A stretch of DNA of 64,000 nucleotides from assembly GCA_009691705.1 (NCBI GenBank), contig SIAR01000003.1, positions 1 through 64,000 on the forward strand, read 5' to 3'. How positions within the stretch are numbered: the stretch's first letter is position 1; each line of letters starts with the position of its first letter. Position numbers and translations under genes: made by a program. Of the stretch, positions 7,387 to 16,515 are shown in pieces. This stretch comes from Phycisphaerales bacterium (lineage in GTDB: Bacteria; Planctomycetota; Phycisphaerae; Phycisphaerales; SM1A02). The notes under the pieces were generated by a model. The model was not told where the DNA came from. It saw only the letters and a list, made by a program, of their open reading frames with translations, and did not search any database.

Positions 7387-8463
7387 TCAGAGACCCCAAC
7401 CGCTAAGAAGCGTTGCAAGGTCGATTCCGTCGGTGATGCCATCCTGATTAATGTCTCCTAGGCCAGAATTTCCCCAGTTTGAAAGGACATAGGACAGATC
7501 GAGCCCATCGACGTTTCCGTCGCAATTGATGTCAGCTGGAGCGCAGGGAGGTCCAGTCACGACAGTCAATTGCAACGCGGCGGCATGAGCTAGTTTAAAT
7601 TGCACGAGTGCGTTCTCTTTCGCGAAGAAGGCGGGAAAGTTGCCGCCTTGTTGTTCGACGAAGGTCAGACTGCTGATCACGAGGAAGAGTTTGCCGTCGT
7701 TTAGGCTGGTGCGCAGGTATTGGTTCACGAACGGGTCGGCGAGATTGATGTCGAACGTCATCGCGGTGTTGATTGGCACGAGCGATCCGGCGGCGAGTGT
7801 CGGGCAGCCACCCGTCGCGAATCGCCTTGGTTCGAATCGACCGCGGGGATTGTTCGAGACATCGATTGCGCTTCCGCCATCGTTGAAACTCATCGCAAAC
7901 GCGTTGCGAACTCCAGATGCCATCGGATTGGATGGCGTCGCGTAGGGAGAGTTCTCGGCGAAACTCGCTGCAGTGAATCCATTTCGAAAGCCGCAACCAA
8001 ACAACTCGATTGACTGACCACTGTCGCTATCTGCTTGGTACTCGGGGTCGCTCACCGCGAGAAATGATTGCCATGCATCTGGGGATGGGTCGTACACCAC
8101 AACGAGATCATTGGCAAACTCGATCGTGAGACGCGCGGATGTAATGGAGTAGTTCGTCGCGCCGAGCCCAGCGGGAATCTGCGAACTCGTTGTGTATGCA
8201 ACGATGAATTGTCCGTCGCGACTGTCGAACTCGGGAGCTCCGGGAGTCGATCCAAATGTCGAGATCACGGGCCGAGTGCCAGGGGTGCTGTTGAAGGGGT
8301 ACATCCACCGATCGAGCCAAGGGGTGGGCCAGGAGGCCGAAATCGTGTCGGCATTAGCCGAAAAACAAGCGACAATTGCTGCGACGGCGAGAAAAGTTGC
8401 GCGATCACGCCCGCGCACTCGTTGGCGCAATAGGATCAGGTGCTTGGCAAGTTTCGATTTCAT
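7387..8463 (-). CDS. Secreted protein with C-terminal dockerin type I repeats
   Basis: 358 residues from ATG 8463. A basic N-terminus and hydrophobic segment (TFLAVAAIVACFSANA) form a signal peptide. The central region is unrecognised and beta-rich in appearance, with CGF and GGCPT elements. The last 50 residues hold two dockerin calcium loops, DINCDGNVDGLD and DINQDGITDGID, each with D1, N3, D5, G6, D9 and D12 and each followed by a LSxWG-like segment. In Phycisphaerae such repeats end many exported proteins outside cellulosomes and may act as sorting or anchoring tags. The divergent neighbour is a pseudopilin-like gene 28 bases away, so export by a type II-like route is plausible but unproven. 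Confidence 0.82.
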   Translation of the reverse strand: MKSKLAKHLILLRQRVRGRDRATFLAVAAIVACFSANADTISASWPTPWLDRWMYPFNSTPGTRPVISTFGSTPGAPEFDSRDGQFIVAYTTSSQIPAGLGATNYSITSARLTIEFANDLVVVYDPSPDAWQSFLAVSDPEYQADSDSGQSIELFGCGFRNGFTAASFAENSPYATPSNPMASGVRNAFAMSFNDGGSAIDVSNNPRGRFEPRRFATGGCPTLAAGSLVPINTAMTFDINLADPFVNQYLRTSLNDGKLFLVISSLTFVEQQGGNFPAFFAKENALVQFKLAHAAALQLTVVTGPPCAPADINCDGNVDGLDLSYVLSNWGNSGLGDINQDGITDGIDLATLLSGWGL

Positions 8464-8491
8464 TGGCGATGGATAGTTAGGTAGCAACAAT

Positions 8492-9400
8492 ATGCAGCGT
8501 CGCGAGCAAGAGCCAAGAAATCTTCGAGATACAACCAGAGTGCCGGCTCGTCGAGTCGCTCTGCGCACTGCATTCACGATGACAGAGTTGCTCGTGGTGG
8601 TGGGAGTGATCGCGCTCTTGGTGGCATTGAGCGTTCCTGCGGTGCAGGGCGCGCATCGGGCTGCGGCCCGCGCATCCGAGTTGGCGGCGGTGCGACAGGT
8701 TTCGCAAGCATGGCTCTCGTACGCGACCGACCAGCAAGGACAACTCATCCCAGGGTTCAAGAGTGGTCTTCCTGCCTTCGAGCCAGATGGCACAATCATT
8801 CCGGTCGACACCTACGGCGGCGGAGTCACCATCGCAGCGCGCTGGCCTTGGCGCCTTGCGCCGTACTTCGCGGGAGACATGCGTGCCCTCTACGTTGGCG
8901 ATCATGGCGAGTATTTCTCGTCGCTTGCCAATGGAGACCACGGTGAGATGTTGTACTTCGCGAGTCTCTATCCATCCTTCGCGATGAACACGACTTGGGT
9001 TGGCGGCGATAGCGAACGCATGGGGTTTCAAGCGCGCACGCTGCCAAGTGGTGCTCCAAATCCCATCGCGCGTTTTTACGTCTCGCGACTTGCAAGTTTC
9101 GTGCATCCACAGCGGGTGAGTGTCTTCGTGTCGAGTCGCACGGCTGCGACTGTCGACGGGACGATTACCTCGGGATATTTTCGGGCCGAGAGTCCGTGGT
9201 TTGTTCAGTCGCAATGGGCGGCGAGATACGATCCAGATGATCCGGTCTCATATGGAAATGTGAATGCGCGCTTCGGCGATGAAGCGGTTGTCGCGTCGGC
9301 CGATGGCGCGGTCGAGGCTGTCGCAGTTGAAACGCTGCGCGATATGCGGCGCTGGGCGGATCAGGCGTATGAGGTCGATTATCGCCTGACGCTGCCGTGA
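8492..9400 (+). CDS. Pseudopilin-like protein with type II/IV prepilin leader
   Basis: 302 residues. A basic leader of about 28 residues ends in RTA, followed by FTMTELLVVVGVIALLVAL, the class III prepilin cleavage and methylation segment with Glu at +5. The remaining 250 residues are an unrecognised periplasmic domain, resembling the large family of planctomycete secreted proteins with pilin-type N-termini (DUF1559-like architecture). It is far longer than a GspG or GspH subunit and lies 37 kb from the gsp operon, so it is likely a minor or specialised pseudopilin or a surface protein assembled by the same machinery. Divergent from the dockerin gene. Confidence 0.78.
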   Translation: MQRREQEPRNLRDTTRVPARRVALRTAFTMTELLVVVGVIALLVALSVPAVQGAHRAAARASELAAVRQVSQAWLSYATDQQGQLIPGFKSGLPAFEPDGTIIPVDTYGGGVTIAARWPWRLAPYFAGDMRALYVGDHGEYFSSLANGDHGEMLYFASLYPSFAMNTTWVGGDSERMGFQARTLPSGAPNPIARFYVSRLASFVHPQRVSVFVSSRTAATVDGTITSGYFRAESPWFVQSQWAARYDPDDPVSYGNVNARFGDEAVVASADGAVEAVAVETLRDMRRWADQAYEVDYRLTLP

Positions 9401-9421
9401 TTGTCGCGCACTGCTTCTTGA

Positions 9422-11401
9422 CTACTCATCACTCTCGCGCAACTTCGCTAGCACTGTGAAATCTTCGAGGGTAGTGGTGTCTTGGGTGGAGTCTCTGCCG
9501 GCGGCGATATCACGCAAGAGTCTGCGCATGATCTTTCCCGAGCGCGTCTTTGGCAGCAGCGCTGTGAATCGAATGATGTCGGGACGCGCAATGGCGCCGA
9601 TTTCTTTGGTCACGTGCTCGGCGAGTTGCTTGCGAAGCGAATCATCGGCGGTGCCTGTGAAACTCGGCGCAAGTGTGACGAAGGCGGCGATGCCTGTGCC
9701 TTTGATCTCGTGTGGCATACCAACAACCGCTGCCTCGACGACCGCCGGGTGCGATACCAGCGCGCTTTCAATTTCCATCGTGCCGAGTCGGTGTCCACTG
9801 ACATTGATGACGTCGTCGATGCGTCCCATGATCCAGAAATAACCGCGCTTATCTCGACGGGCGCCGTCGCCGGCGACATACATGCCCGCCACCTTTGACC
9901 AGTAGGTTTCGATGAATCGCTCGCGGTCGCCATGAATGCCGCGCAGCATTCCGGGCCATGGCTTGCGGATGACGAGCAATCCCCCCTGATTTGGCGGCAA
10001 TTCTTCGCCTTTCTCGTTGACAATGGCGGCGTCGATGCCAAAAAAAGCAAGAGTGCATGATCCTGGAACGGTCGGCGTGCAGCCGGGCAGGGGGGTGATG
10101 ATGTGACCCCCCGTTTCTGTCTGCCACATCGTGTCGACAATCGGACAGCGCGAGGCGCCGATGTGTTGGTGGTACCAGATCCAGGCTTCGGGATTGATTG
10201 GTTCGCCCACAGTTCCCAGAAGCAGAAGGCTCGAGAGATCGTGTTTCGCGGGGTGGGCATCGCCCCACTTCATGAAGGCCCGGATCGCGGTGGGCGCTGT
10301 GTAAAAGTGTGTGACTTTATGACGCGCGATCATCGCCCAGAATCGATCCTCTGCCGGAAAGTTCGGGGCACCTTCATACATCAGGGTCGGCACGCGATTT
10401 GGAAGCATGCCATAGACGATGTACGAGTGGCCAGTGATCCATCCAATATCTGCGGTACAGAAGTAGACATGATTGCTCCCGGCAACGAGGTTGAATGTCG
10501 TCTTGGCGGTGTACGCGGTGTAGACCATGTATCCACCAACTGTGTGGCAGATGCCCTTTGGCTTTCCGGTCGATCCACTTGTGTAGAGCAGAAAGAGCAG
10601 ATCTTCGGAATCCAGCGCTTCGCAGGGGCAGTCGGTGGATTGCTGCGCTACGAGAGCATGCCACCATTGGTCGCGCGGAGTGTGCATCGTCACGGGTTCG
10701 CCAGTGCGGCGAACGACGAGCACATGTTCAACTTCCGGCAGTTTTTCGCAAGCATCATCGACGTTCTTCTTGAGTGCAACGACTTGCCCGCGGCGCCAGG
10801 CGCCATCACAGGTGATGATGATCTTGCTCTTGGCATCGCGCACCCGGTCGACGATGGCATTTGGGGCGAATCCACCGAAAATCACCGAGTGCGGCGCGCC
10901 GATGCGGGCGCACGCGAGCATGGCGATGGTCAACTCGGGAACCATCCCCATGTAGATCGTCACGATATCGCCGCGGCGCACGCCCAACGCCTTGAGAGCG
11001 TTAGCAGTGCGTGAAACTTCGCGCAACAGATCGTTGTAGGTCAGTGTGCGAACCTCCGGTTGCGGCGCGCATGGTTCGCCCTCCCAAACTATCGCGGCAT
11101 CATCGCCGTGACCAGCGTCGACTTGGCGATCGATGCAGTTCGCGCAAACATTTGTTGTGCCGCCGACAAACCACTTGGCATCAGGCGCCTTCCACTCGAC
11201 GACAGTGTCGAATGGTCGATACCAGCGAAAGTCTCGGGCGATCTCTCCCCAGAAAGTCGCAGGATCATCAATCGACTGCCGGTACATGCGCCAATACGCG
11301 GCCATGTCGGGCACTACAAGTGGACCTATCTCGGCGAGGAATCGCGCACTCGGTTCAAAGACTCGGTTCTCTTGAAGCGTGCTCGTAATCTCGTCGCTCA
11401 T
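9422..11401 (-). CDS. acs: Acetyl-CoA synthetase (AMP-forming)
   Basis: 659 residues from ATG 11401, the family length. Activates acetate with ATP and CoA through an acetyl-adenylate. Motifs: the phosphate loop YTSGSTGKPKG, WWHALV upstream of it, DTMWQTETGG in the adenylate-binding region, YVAGDGA, and C-terminal RSGKIMRR containing the catalytic lysine that is regulated by acetylation in other bacteria. A GTG at 11407 is in frame, but TACCCT ends 7 bases before the ATG and favours 11401. It has its own promoter and follows alaS by 20 bases on the same strand. No acetylation-system genes lie nearby. Confidence 0.95.
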   Translation of the reverse strand: MSDEITSTLQENRVFEPSARFLAEIGPLVVPDMAAYWRMYRQSIDDPATFWGEIARDFRWYRPFDTVVEWKAPDAKWFVGGTTNVCANCIDRQVDAGHGDDAAIVWEGEPCAPQPEVRTLTYNDLLREVSRTANALKALGVRRGDIVTIYMGMVPELTIAMLACARIGAPHSVIFGGFAPNAIVDRVRDAKSKIIITCDGAWRRGQVVALKKNVDDACEKLPEVEHVLVVRRTGEPVTMHTPRDQWWHALVAQQSTDCPCEALDSEDLLFLLYTSGSTGKPKGICHTVGGYMVYTAYTAKTTFNLVAGSNHVYFCTADIGWITGHSYIVYGMLPNRVPTLMYEGAPNFPAEDRFWAMIARHKVTHFYTAPTAIRAFMKWGDAHPAKHDLSSLLLLGTVGEPINPEAWIWYHQHIGASRCPIVDTMWQTETGGHIITPLPGCTPTVPGSCTLAFFGIDAAIVNEKGEELPPNQGGLLVIRKPWPGMLRGIHGDRERFIETYWSKVAGMYVAGDGARRDKRGYFWIMGRIDDVINVSGHRLGTMEIESALVSHPAVVEAAVVGMPHEIKGTGIAAFVTLAPSFTGTADDSLRKQLAEHVTKEIGAIARPDIIRFTALLPKTRSGKIMRRLLRDIAAGRDSTQDTTTLEDFTVLAKLRESDE

Positions 11402-11408
11402 GCGCACA

Positions 11409-11414
11409 AGGGTA
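11409..11414 (-). promoter_or_regulatory. -10-like box of acs
   Basis: Minus-strand TACCCT ends 7 bases before the ATG at 11401 and lies between acs and the end of alaS. It predicts a leaderless or nearly leaderless acs message. Confidence 0.4.
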
Positions 11415-11421
11415 GTACGCG

Positions 11422-14265
11422 TTACCGATGCGCGAACGCATTCGCTGCGGCGAGTGCTTCATCAACTTTGGATGGATCCTTGCCGCCCGCTTGCGCGGTG
11501 TCGGGTTTTCCGCCACCCGATCCGCCGCAGGCTTGCGCGGTGACCTTCACCCACTCGCCCGCCTTGATTCCGCGGGCAATCGCTGACTTTGGACAGGTGG
11601 CGGCAATCGCAACCTTGGCACTCTCACTATCGGGGCTCAAAAACAATATCGGCGTCTCTGGGAGTTGCGCCCGAGCGCAGTCAATCGCGGCCATCAGAGC
11701 AGTCGCATCCGCCCCTGTCACAACGGCGATGAGCGCTTTCGTCACGTCACCTGCGGCGTGTCGCGCGACGATCGTGCGCACTTGAACGAGCGCTCCATCG
11801 CGCGTTGCCCCTTCTTGCTGGCGTCGAATCTCTTTGGCCCGATCACGCAGTGCGTCGATCTTTGGCAAGAGTTTGCCGCGTGCCACGATGCCGATTGCGA
11901 GCGTCGACTCGAGCCGCGCAATCTCGCCGACTTCGTTGAGCAGCGCCTCGCCAGTCAGAGTTACTGCCCCATCAATTCGCGCCAGAAGATTGCTCGCACT
12001 CGCGGTAGCGGCGCGCGCCGCAGCGCCGGTTAGTCCAAAGCAGCGACGAATGCCCGCCGCTGAAGCACTCTCTGATAGCAACACAAATGATCCGGCGCTT
12101 GCGGTCGAATGCAGGTGCGTTCCTCCGCAGAACTCAACCGAGACGCTGCGCCAGAGGGGATCGCTGGGGTTTGCGAGAAGCGCTTCGACACTCGCGCCAA
12201 CACTCACAACGCGTACTGGGTCTGGATACCGCTCGCCAAAAACTGCGCGCACGCCGGCGATGGCGCGGGCCTTGGCCAGATCGACCGTCGCGATCGAGAG
12301 TGGCAAATCACTCGCAATCGCTTGGTTTACGCGCGCCTCGATGTGGACGGCATCCGCTGCCGAGAGCGCGGCACTCCCTGCGTAATCGAATCGCAATCGA
12401 TCCGCTGCGACAAGCGAGCCACGTTGCTGGACATCTTCGCCGACGACTTCGCGCAGTGCGAGATTGAGAAGATGCGTTGCGGTGTGATTTGCGCGAATCG
12501 ACTCGCGACGCTCGTGTCCAACCGCGATCTCTGCAGCGTCGTCCACGCGGATGATTCCAGAGCGCACGTGTCCGATGTGCAAGACATAGTCGCCGAATCG
12601 CTGCACGTCTTGCACCGCGAAGATGCCGTGCGATCCAAGGGCGAGCCCATCACCAAGCGATCCGCCACCATCGGTGTGACCAGCGCGAATGTCGCCATGG
12701 TCAGCATCTTGCCCGCCAGACTCTGCGTAAAAACAAGTGCGATCGAGCACAATTGCGACGGGTGATCCGGGCGATGCTGTTGGATGAAAGTCTTTGCCAT
12801 CCCAAATGGCACGCACGTGAGCGCGCATCGGTCGCCCGGCATCACGGTGCGAATCGTCGGTCGCGGGCACGTGGAGTGTGGCGAGTTTCGCCAGCGCATC
12901 GGGGGTCAACTCAATTGTGGGAAGTTCGCTGGCAGTTCCACGACTTGTTTCGCGGGCGCGCTCCATGAGCGCTTCATAACCTGCGATATCGACGCTCATG
13001 CTGCGTTCACTCGCCATGACCTGAGTGAGATCAATTGGGAATCCCCACGTATCGTGCAGACGAAAGGCATCTTCAGCACAGATGTGGGAGGGAGTGAGCT
13101 TCGCACCGCGCGTGGCAGACTCGTCGAACAACGCGATGCCGCGACCAAGCGTGCGACCGAAGAGTTCTTCTTCTGCTTTGATGATCTCTGCGGCGCGTTT
13201 GCCACCCGTTGCAATCTCGGGAAATGCCGATCCAAGTGTTTCGACAACAGCAGGAACAAGTTGGTAGACAAATGGGCGGTCGATGCCGAAAGTCTGTCGC
13301 CCATGGCGGGCGGCGCGGCGAAGGATGCGGCGCAGCACATAATTGCGCCCATCACTGCCTGGACCAGCGCCATCGCAGGCCGCAGCAGTCAAGCAACGCA
13401 CGTGATCAGCGATGATGCGATATGCAATGTCGATGTGATCTTCGAGTGCGCCGCCGTATGGTCGCGCGCCAGTAGCGGCGCGAATTGCATCGAAAATCGG
13501 CGTCCAAAGATCAGTGTCATAGTTTGATCGTTTTCCTTGAATGACGCTGACGAGTCGCTCGAGCCCCATCCCAGTGTCGACGTGTCGCGCGGGAAGTTGT
13601 TTGAGAGTGCCATCTGCTTCACGATTGAATTGAATGAAGACGTGGTTCCAGATTTCAAGCACATCAGGATCACCCGAATTCACGAGCGCCGCGGCATCAC
13701 GACCGCCAATGCGGTCGAAGTGAATCTCGGAACAGGGACCGCAAGGACCCGTCTCGCCCATCTCCCAGAAATTATCTTTCATCGATCCAGGAATCACTCG
13801 ACTTGCCGGAAGAAAGCGCTGCCAAAGCGCACGCGCTTCTGAATCGGGTTCTAGCCCAGACTGCGCATCGCCTCCGAAATACGTCGCATAGAGCCGCTCT
13901 GGGTCAAGTCGGTAAACCTGGGTGAGAAGTTCCCATCCCCATGAGATCGACTCTTCTTTGAAGTAGTCACCAAACGACCAATTGCCCAGCATCTCGAAAA
14001 ACGTGTGGTGGTAGACGTCCTTTCCCACATCCTCGAGATCGTTGTGCTTTCCGCCTGCGCGAATGCATTTCTGGGAGTTGACCGCGCGCGTGTAGGGGCG
14101 CGAGCCGCGGCCCAAGAACACATCTTTGAATTGATTCATTCCCGCATTGGTGAAGAGCAGAGTCGGATCATCAAACGGCACAACTGGACCGCCCGCGGCA
14201 AACGTGTGGCCAGCTTTCTGGCGAAAGAACTCGATGAATGCAGTGCGAATTTCGGCGGCGCGCAT
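11422..14265 (-). CDS. alaS: Alanyl-tRNA synthetase
   Basis: 947 residues, somewhat longer than the usual 870-890. Charges tRNA-Ala and clears misacylated Ser and Gly. The N-terminus (FFRQKAGHTFAAGGPVVP, then LLFTNAGMNQFKD) is the class II catalytic core. The editing domain carries the zinc-binding HTATHLL and CGGTHLH sequences, and the C-terminal DHHA1 domain ends with a Gly-rich GGSGGGKPD segment typical of AlaS. The extra length appears spread between the core and the editing domain. On the minus strand TAGACT ends 9 bases before the ATG. Divergent from tpiA. Confidence 0.96.
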   Translation of the reverse strand: MRAAEIRTAFIEFFRQKAGHTFAAGGPVVPFDDPTLLFTNAGMNQFKDVFLGRGSRPYTRAVNSQKCIRAGGKHNDLEDVGKDVYHHTFFEMLGNWSFGDYFKEESISWGWELLTQVYRLDPERLYATYFGGDAQSGLEPDSEARALWQRFLPASRVIPGSMKDNFWEMGETGPCGPCSEIHFDRIGGRDAAALVNSGDPDVLEIWNHVFIQFNREADGTLKQLPARHVDTGMGLERLVSVIQGKRSNYDTDLWTPIFDAIRAATGARPYGGALEDHIDIAYRIIADHVRCLTAAACDGAGPGSDGRNYVLRRILRRAARHGRQTFGIDRPFVYQLVPAVVETLGSAFPEIATGGKRAAEIIKAEEELFGRTLGRGIALFDESATRGAKLTPSHICAEDAFRLHDTWGFPIDLTQVMASERSMSVDIAGYEALMERARETSRGTASELPTIELTPDALAKLATLHVPATDDSHRDAGRPMRAHVRAIWDGKDFHPTASPGSPVAIVLDRTCFYAESGGQDADHGDIRAGHTDGGGSLGDGLALGSHGIFAVQDVQRFGDYVLHIGHVRSGIIRVDDAAEIAVGHERRESIRANHTATHLLNLALREVVGEDVQQRGSLVAADRLRFDYAGSAALSAADAVHIEARVNQAIASDLPLSIATVDLAKARAIAGVRAVFGERYPDPVRVVSVGASVEALLANPSDPLWRSVSVEFCGGTHLHSTASAGSFVLLSESASAAGIRRCFGLTGAAARAATASASNLLARIDGAVTLTGEALLNEVGEIARLESTLAIGIVARGKLLPKIDALRDRAKEIRRQQEGATRDGALVQVRTIVARHAAGDVTKALIAVVTGADATALMAAIDCARAQLPETPILFLSPDSESAKVAIAATCPKSAIARGIKAGEWVKVTAQACGGSGGGKPDTAQAGGKDPSKVDEALAAANAFAHR

Positions 14266-14274
14266 GGGGGAGGA

Positions 14275-14280
14275 AGTCTA
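14275..14280 (-). promoter_or_regulatory. -10-like box of alaS
   Basis: Minus-strand TAGACT ends 9 bases before the alaS ATG; the predicted 5' leader is only a few bases. Confidence 0.35.
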
Positions 14281-14309
14281 CGCACTCGCGGCGTGAGGCT
14301 CTGAAGTAG

Positions 14310-14315
14310 TAGCAT
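14310..14315 (+). promoter_or_regulatory. -10-like box of tpiA
   Basis: TAGCAT ends 9 bases before the tpiA ATG, the same spacing as the alaS box on the other strand of this 59-bp gap. No -35 match. Confidence 0.35.
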
Positions 14316-14324
14316 CGCCGCGCA

Positions 14325-15104
14325 ATGACACGTCGACCATTCATTGGCGGAAACTGGAAGATGAACACCGACCTGGCATCCGGCGCGGCACTTGCGCAGG
14401 CTCTCGCAACAGAGAGCGCAGATCGCTCAGCGCCGCTCGACGTGGTCGTCTTTCCTCCGTTTCCATATTTGCAGTCCGTTGGACGGCTGCTGAGTGCGAG
14501 TGCGATCGCCCTCGGCGCGCAGGACCTCTCAAGCGAAGCCAATGGCGCACTCACTGGCGAGGTCAGCGCCGAAATGCTTACCGATCTCGGTGTGACGTGG
14601 GTACTCGTGGGACATTCTGAACGGCGCCATCGCCTTGGAGAATCTGATGCGCTCGTCGCTGAGAAGCTTGCAATGGCGCTCGAGAGCGGATTGTCAGTTG
14701 TGCTCTGTGTCGGTGAGACCCTTGAACAGCGCAAGAGTGGCTGCGCCCATGAAGTGGTCGCAAAGCAACTCGAGAGTGCACTTCAGCGATTATCGGCTGA
14801 TTTCGCGCGCGAAATCGTCATTGCGTATGAGCCAGTCTGGGCGATTGGCACCGGAGTTGCCGCCACTGCGGATGATGCGCGAGAAGCGCACCAAGAGATC
14901 AGGGCGGTTGCGACTTCACGCTATGATTCGAAACTCGCCTCTGGGATCCGCATTGTGTATGGCGGATCACTGGTGCCAGGCAATGCGCGGACGATCTTCG
15001 CAGAGCCAGGAGTAGACGGTGGATTGGTTGGCGGCGCGTCACTTAAGGCGGGCGACTTCCTCTCTATCTGTTCTGCGGCGACGATCGGAATAACAGCCGG
15101 CTGA
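14325..15104 (+). CDS. tpiA: Triosephosphate isomerase
   Basis: 259 residues, normal length. Interconverts dihydroxyacetone phosphate and glyceraldehyde 3-phosphate in glycolysis. All catalytic motifs are visible: GGNWKMN near residue 9 (Lys), GHSERR near residue 96 (His), and AYEPVWAIGTG near residue 167 (Glu); the phosphate-binding YGGS and GGASL close the barrel. It leads a plus-strand run with secG 22 bases downstream, a tpiA-secG order also found in other bacteria. Confidence 0.97.
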   Translation: MTRRPFIGGNWKMNTDLASGAALAQALATESADRSAPLDVVVFPPFPYLQSVGRLLSASAIALGAQDLSSEANGALTGEVSAEMLTDLGVTWVLVGHSERRHRLGESDALVAEKLAMALESGLSVVLCVGETLEQRKSGCAHEVVAKQLESALQRLSADFAREIVIAYEPVWAIGTGVAATADDAREAHQEIRAVATSRYDSKLASGIRIVYGGSLVPGNARTIFAEPGVDGGLVGGASLKAGDFLSICSAATIGITAG

Positions 15105-15126
15105 TTCGGCGATTTGGAAACGAACA

Positions 15127-15624
15127 ATGTTCTCCTGGTTTTCGATTCTCATCGTCCTCTTCATTCTGTCGAGTGTTGTGTTGGTTCTCGTGATTCTTGT
15201 GCAGCGCCCCCAAGGTGGTGGACTAGCGCAGGCATTCGGCGGCGCATCCGGTGGCGGATCAGATACGGCATTCGGAGGTCGCACAGGCGATGTCTTGACG
15301 TACATCACGATGGGATCATTCGCCTTCTATCTCTTGGTTGCGATCGGACTCAACGTAATCGACAACCAGAATTCAATCGGGGGAGTTGCGACAGAAGAGC
15401 AGATGGTTGAACCGGGATTGCTCCCGGTTGAACCAGCGCCCGGTGGCACTTCGCTCGCTCCGGAGGTGCCCGCTGTGGTGCCTCCAGCGCCGCTCGCGCC
15501 AGCTACTGGTGTTGCGGCGAGTGATCAACCCTTGATTGCACCCGAGCCTGCACCATTGCCAACACCCGAGCCTGCACCATTACCAACACCCGAGCCTGGC
15601 ACTCCAGCCAGCGGGAACCCGTAA
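15127..15624 (+). CDS. secG: Preprotein translocase subunit SecG with Pro-rich C-terminal extension
   Basis: 165 residues. Helix 1 is ILIVLFILSSVVLVLVILVQ, followed by the SecG hallmark QRPQGGGL and a Gly-rich loop ending FGGRTGD; helix 2 is MGSFAFYLLVAIGLNVI. The first 90 residues are therefore a complete SecG of the SecYEG channel. The remaining 75 residues are a Pro/Ala/Glu-rich tail with two and a half copies of an eight-residue PEPAPLPT unit, not part of classical SecG. GGAAA-like sequence precedes the ATG; co-transcribed with tpiA and yicC. Confidence 0.93.
   Translation: MFSWFSILIVLFILSSVVLVLVILVQRPQGGGLAQAFGGASGGGSDTAFGGRTGDVLTYITMGSFAFYLLVAIGLNVIDNQNSIGGVATEEQMVEPGLLPVEPAPGGTSLAPEVPAVVPPAPLAPATGVAASDQPLIAPEPAPLPTPEPAPLPTPEPGTPASGNP
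15541..15598 (+). repeat. 24-bp tandem repeat in the secG tail
   Basis: Two full 24-bp copies (15541-15564 and 15565-15588, one base different) and a partial third, encoding PEPAPLPT units in frame. Confidence 0.9.
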
Positions 15625-15630
15625 CCCGCC

Positions 15631-16515
15631 ATGATCCGGTCGATGACCGGCTTCGGAGTTGCGCAAGCCGAGCTCGATGGGGCGCTCGTCGCGGTTGAGG
15701 TTCGTTCGGTCAACAACCGACACTTCAAATGCACGCTTCGCATTCCAGAAGACTTCACTGCGCTTGAAGTTGAACTTGAAGCGCAGACTGCGCGACTCCT
15801 CGTGCGGGGAAGTGTCATCGTGACCCTGCGCATTTCGAATGCGGATGCGCGCATTTCGGCACGCATCAACGGCGATCGCCTCAACGACTATCTCGTGCAA
15901 CTCACTGCGGCGCTCGGCGCCGAAGAGGCATCCCGTATCGAGCGTGGTCAATTGCTCATGCTGCCTGGAGTCATCGTCGAAGATGGCGGGGCACTCTTCC
16001 TTGAGCATTTGCGTCCAGTCGTTACAAAATTGCTCGACGAGGCGTGTTCGAAAGTCATCGTGATGCGCACCCGCGAAGGGGAGAGTTTGCGCGTTCACCT
16101 CGTCGAGTTTGGACGGATCATCCGAATGCGCATGGACGCCATCGCACTGCGTGTTCCTGCCGTCGCAGCCTCCTATCAAGTGCGACTGCGCCAGCGGGTT
16201 GATGCGATGCTCAATGAGATCGGCAAGTCAGTTGATCCAACCGACCTGCTTCGCGAAGTCGCCCTCTTTGCCGAGCGCAGTGACATCGCCGAAGAGCTGG
16301 TGCGACTCGCTGGTCATCTCGACCAATACGAGTCGCTGCTCAACCCAGAACTTGCCGAGCCGATTGGGCGCACGATGGATTTCGTCGCCCAAGAACTCTT
16401 GCGCGAGGCGAACACGATTGCGAGCAAGTCAGGTGATGTCGATATCAGTCGGCAGGTCGTCGAGATTAAGACGGCGATCGACCGCATCAAGGAGCAGTCA
16501 CAGAATGCCCAATAG
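15631..16515 (+). CDS. yicC: YicC family endoribonuclease-like protein
   Basis: 294 residues, family length. The N-terminus MIRSMTGFG is diagnostic of YicC, and the DUF1732 C-terminus is clear (GRTMDFVAQELLREANTI, then VEIKTAIDRIKEQ). E. coli YicC has been described as an RNA-cleaving or RNA-decay-linked protein. Cytoplasmic, with no signal. It starts 6 bases after secG and its end overlaps the next gene by 11 bases, so translation is probably coupled. Confidence 0.93.
   Translation: MIRSMTGFGVAQAELDGALVAVEVRSVNNRHFKCTLRIPEDFTALEVELEAQTARLLVRGSVIVTLRISNADARISARINGDRLNDYLVQLTAALGAEEASRIERGQLLMLPGVIVEDGGALFLEHLRPVVTKLLDEACSKVIVMRTREGESLRVHLVEFGRIIRMRMDAIALRVPAVAASYQVRLRQRVDAMLNEIGKSVDPTDLLREVALFAERSDIAEELVRLAGHLDQYESLLNPELAEPIGRTMDFVAQELLREANTIASKSGDVDISRQVVEIKTAIDRIKEQSQNAQ

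Noticed and set aside
16109..16504. Upstream extension of the APH-family kinase frame
   Set aside because: Overlaps yicC over almost 400 bases and has no kinase-like residues; ATG 16505 fits.
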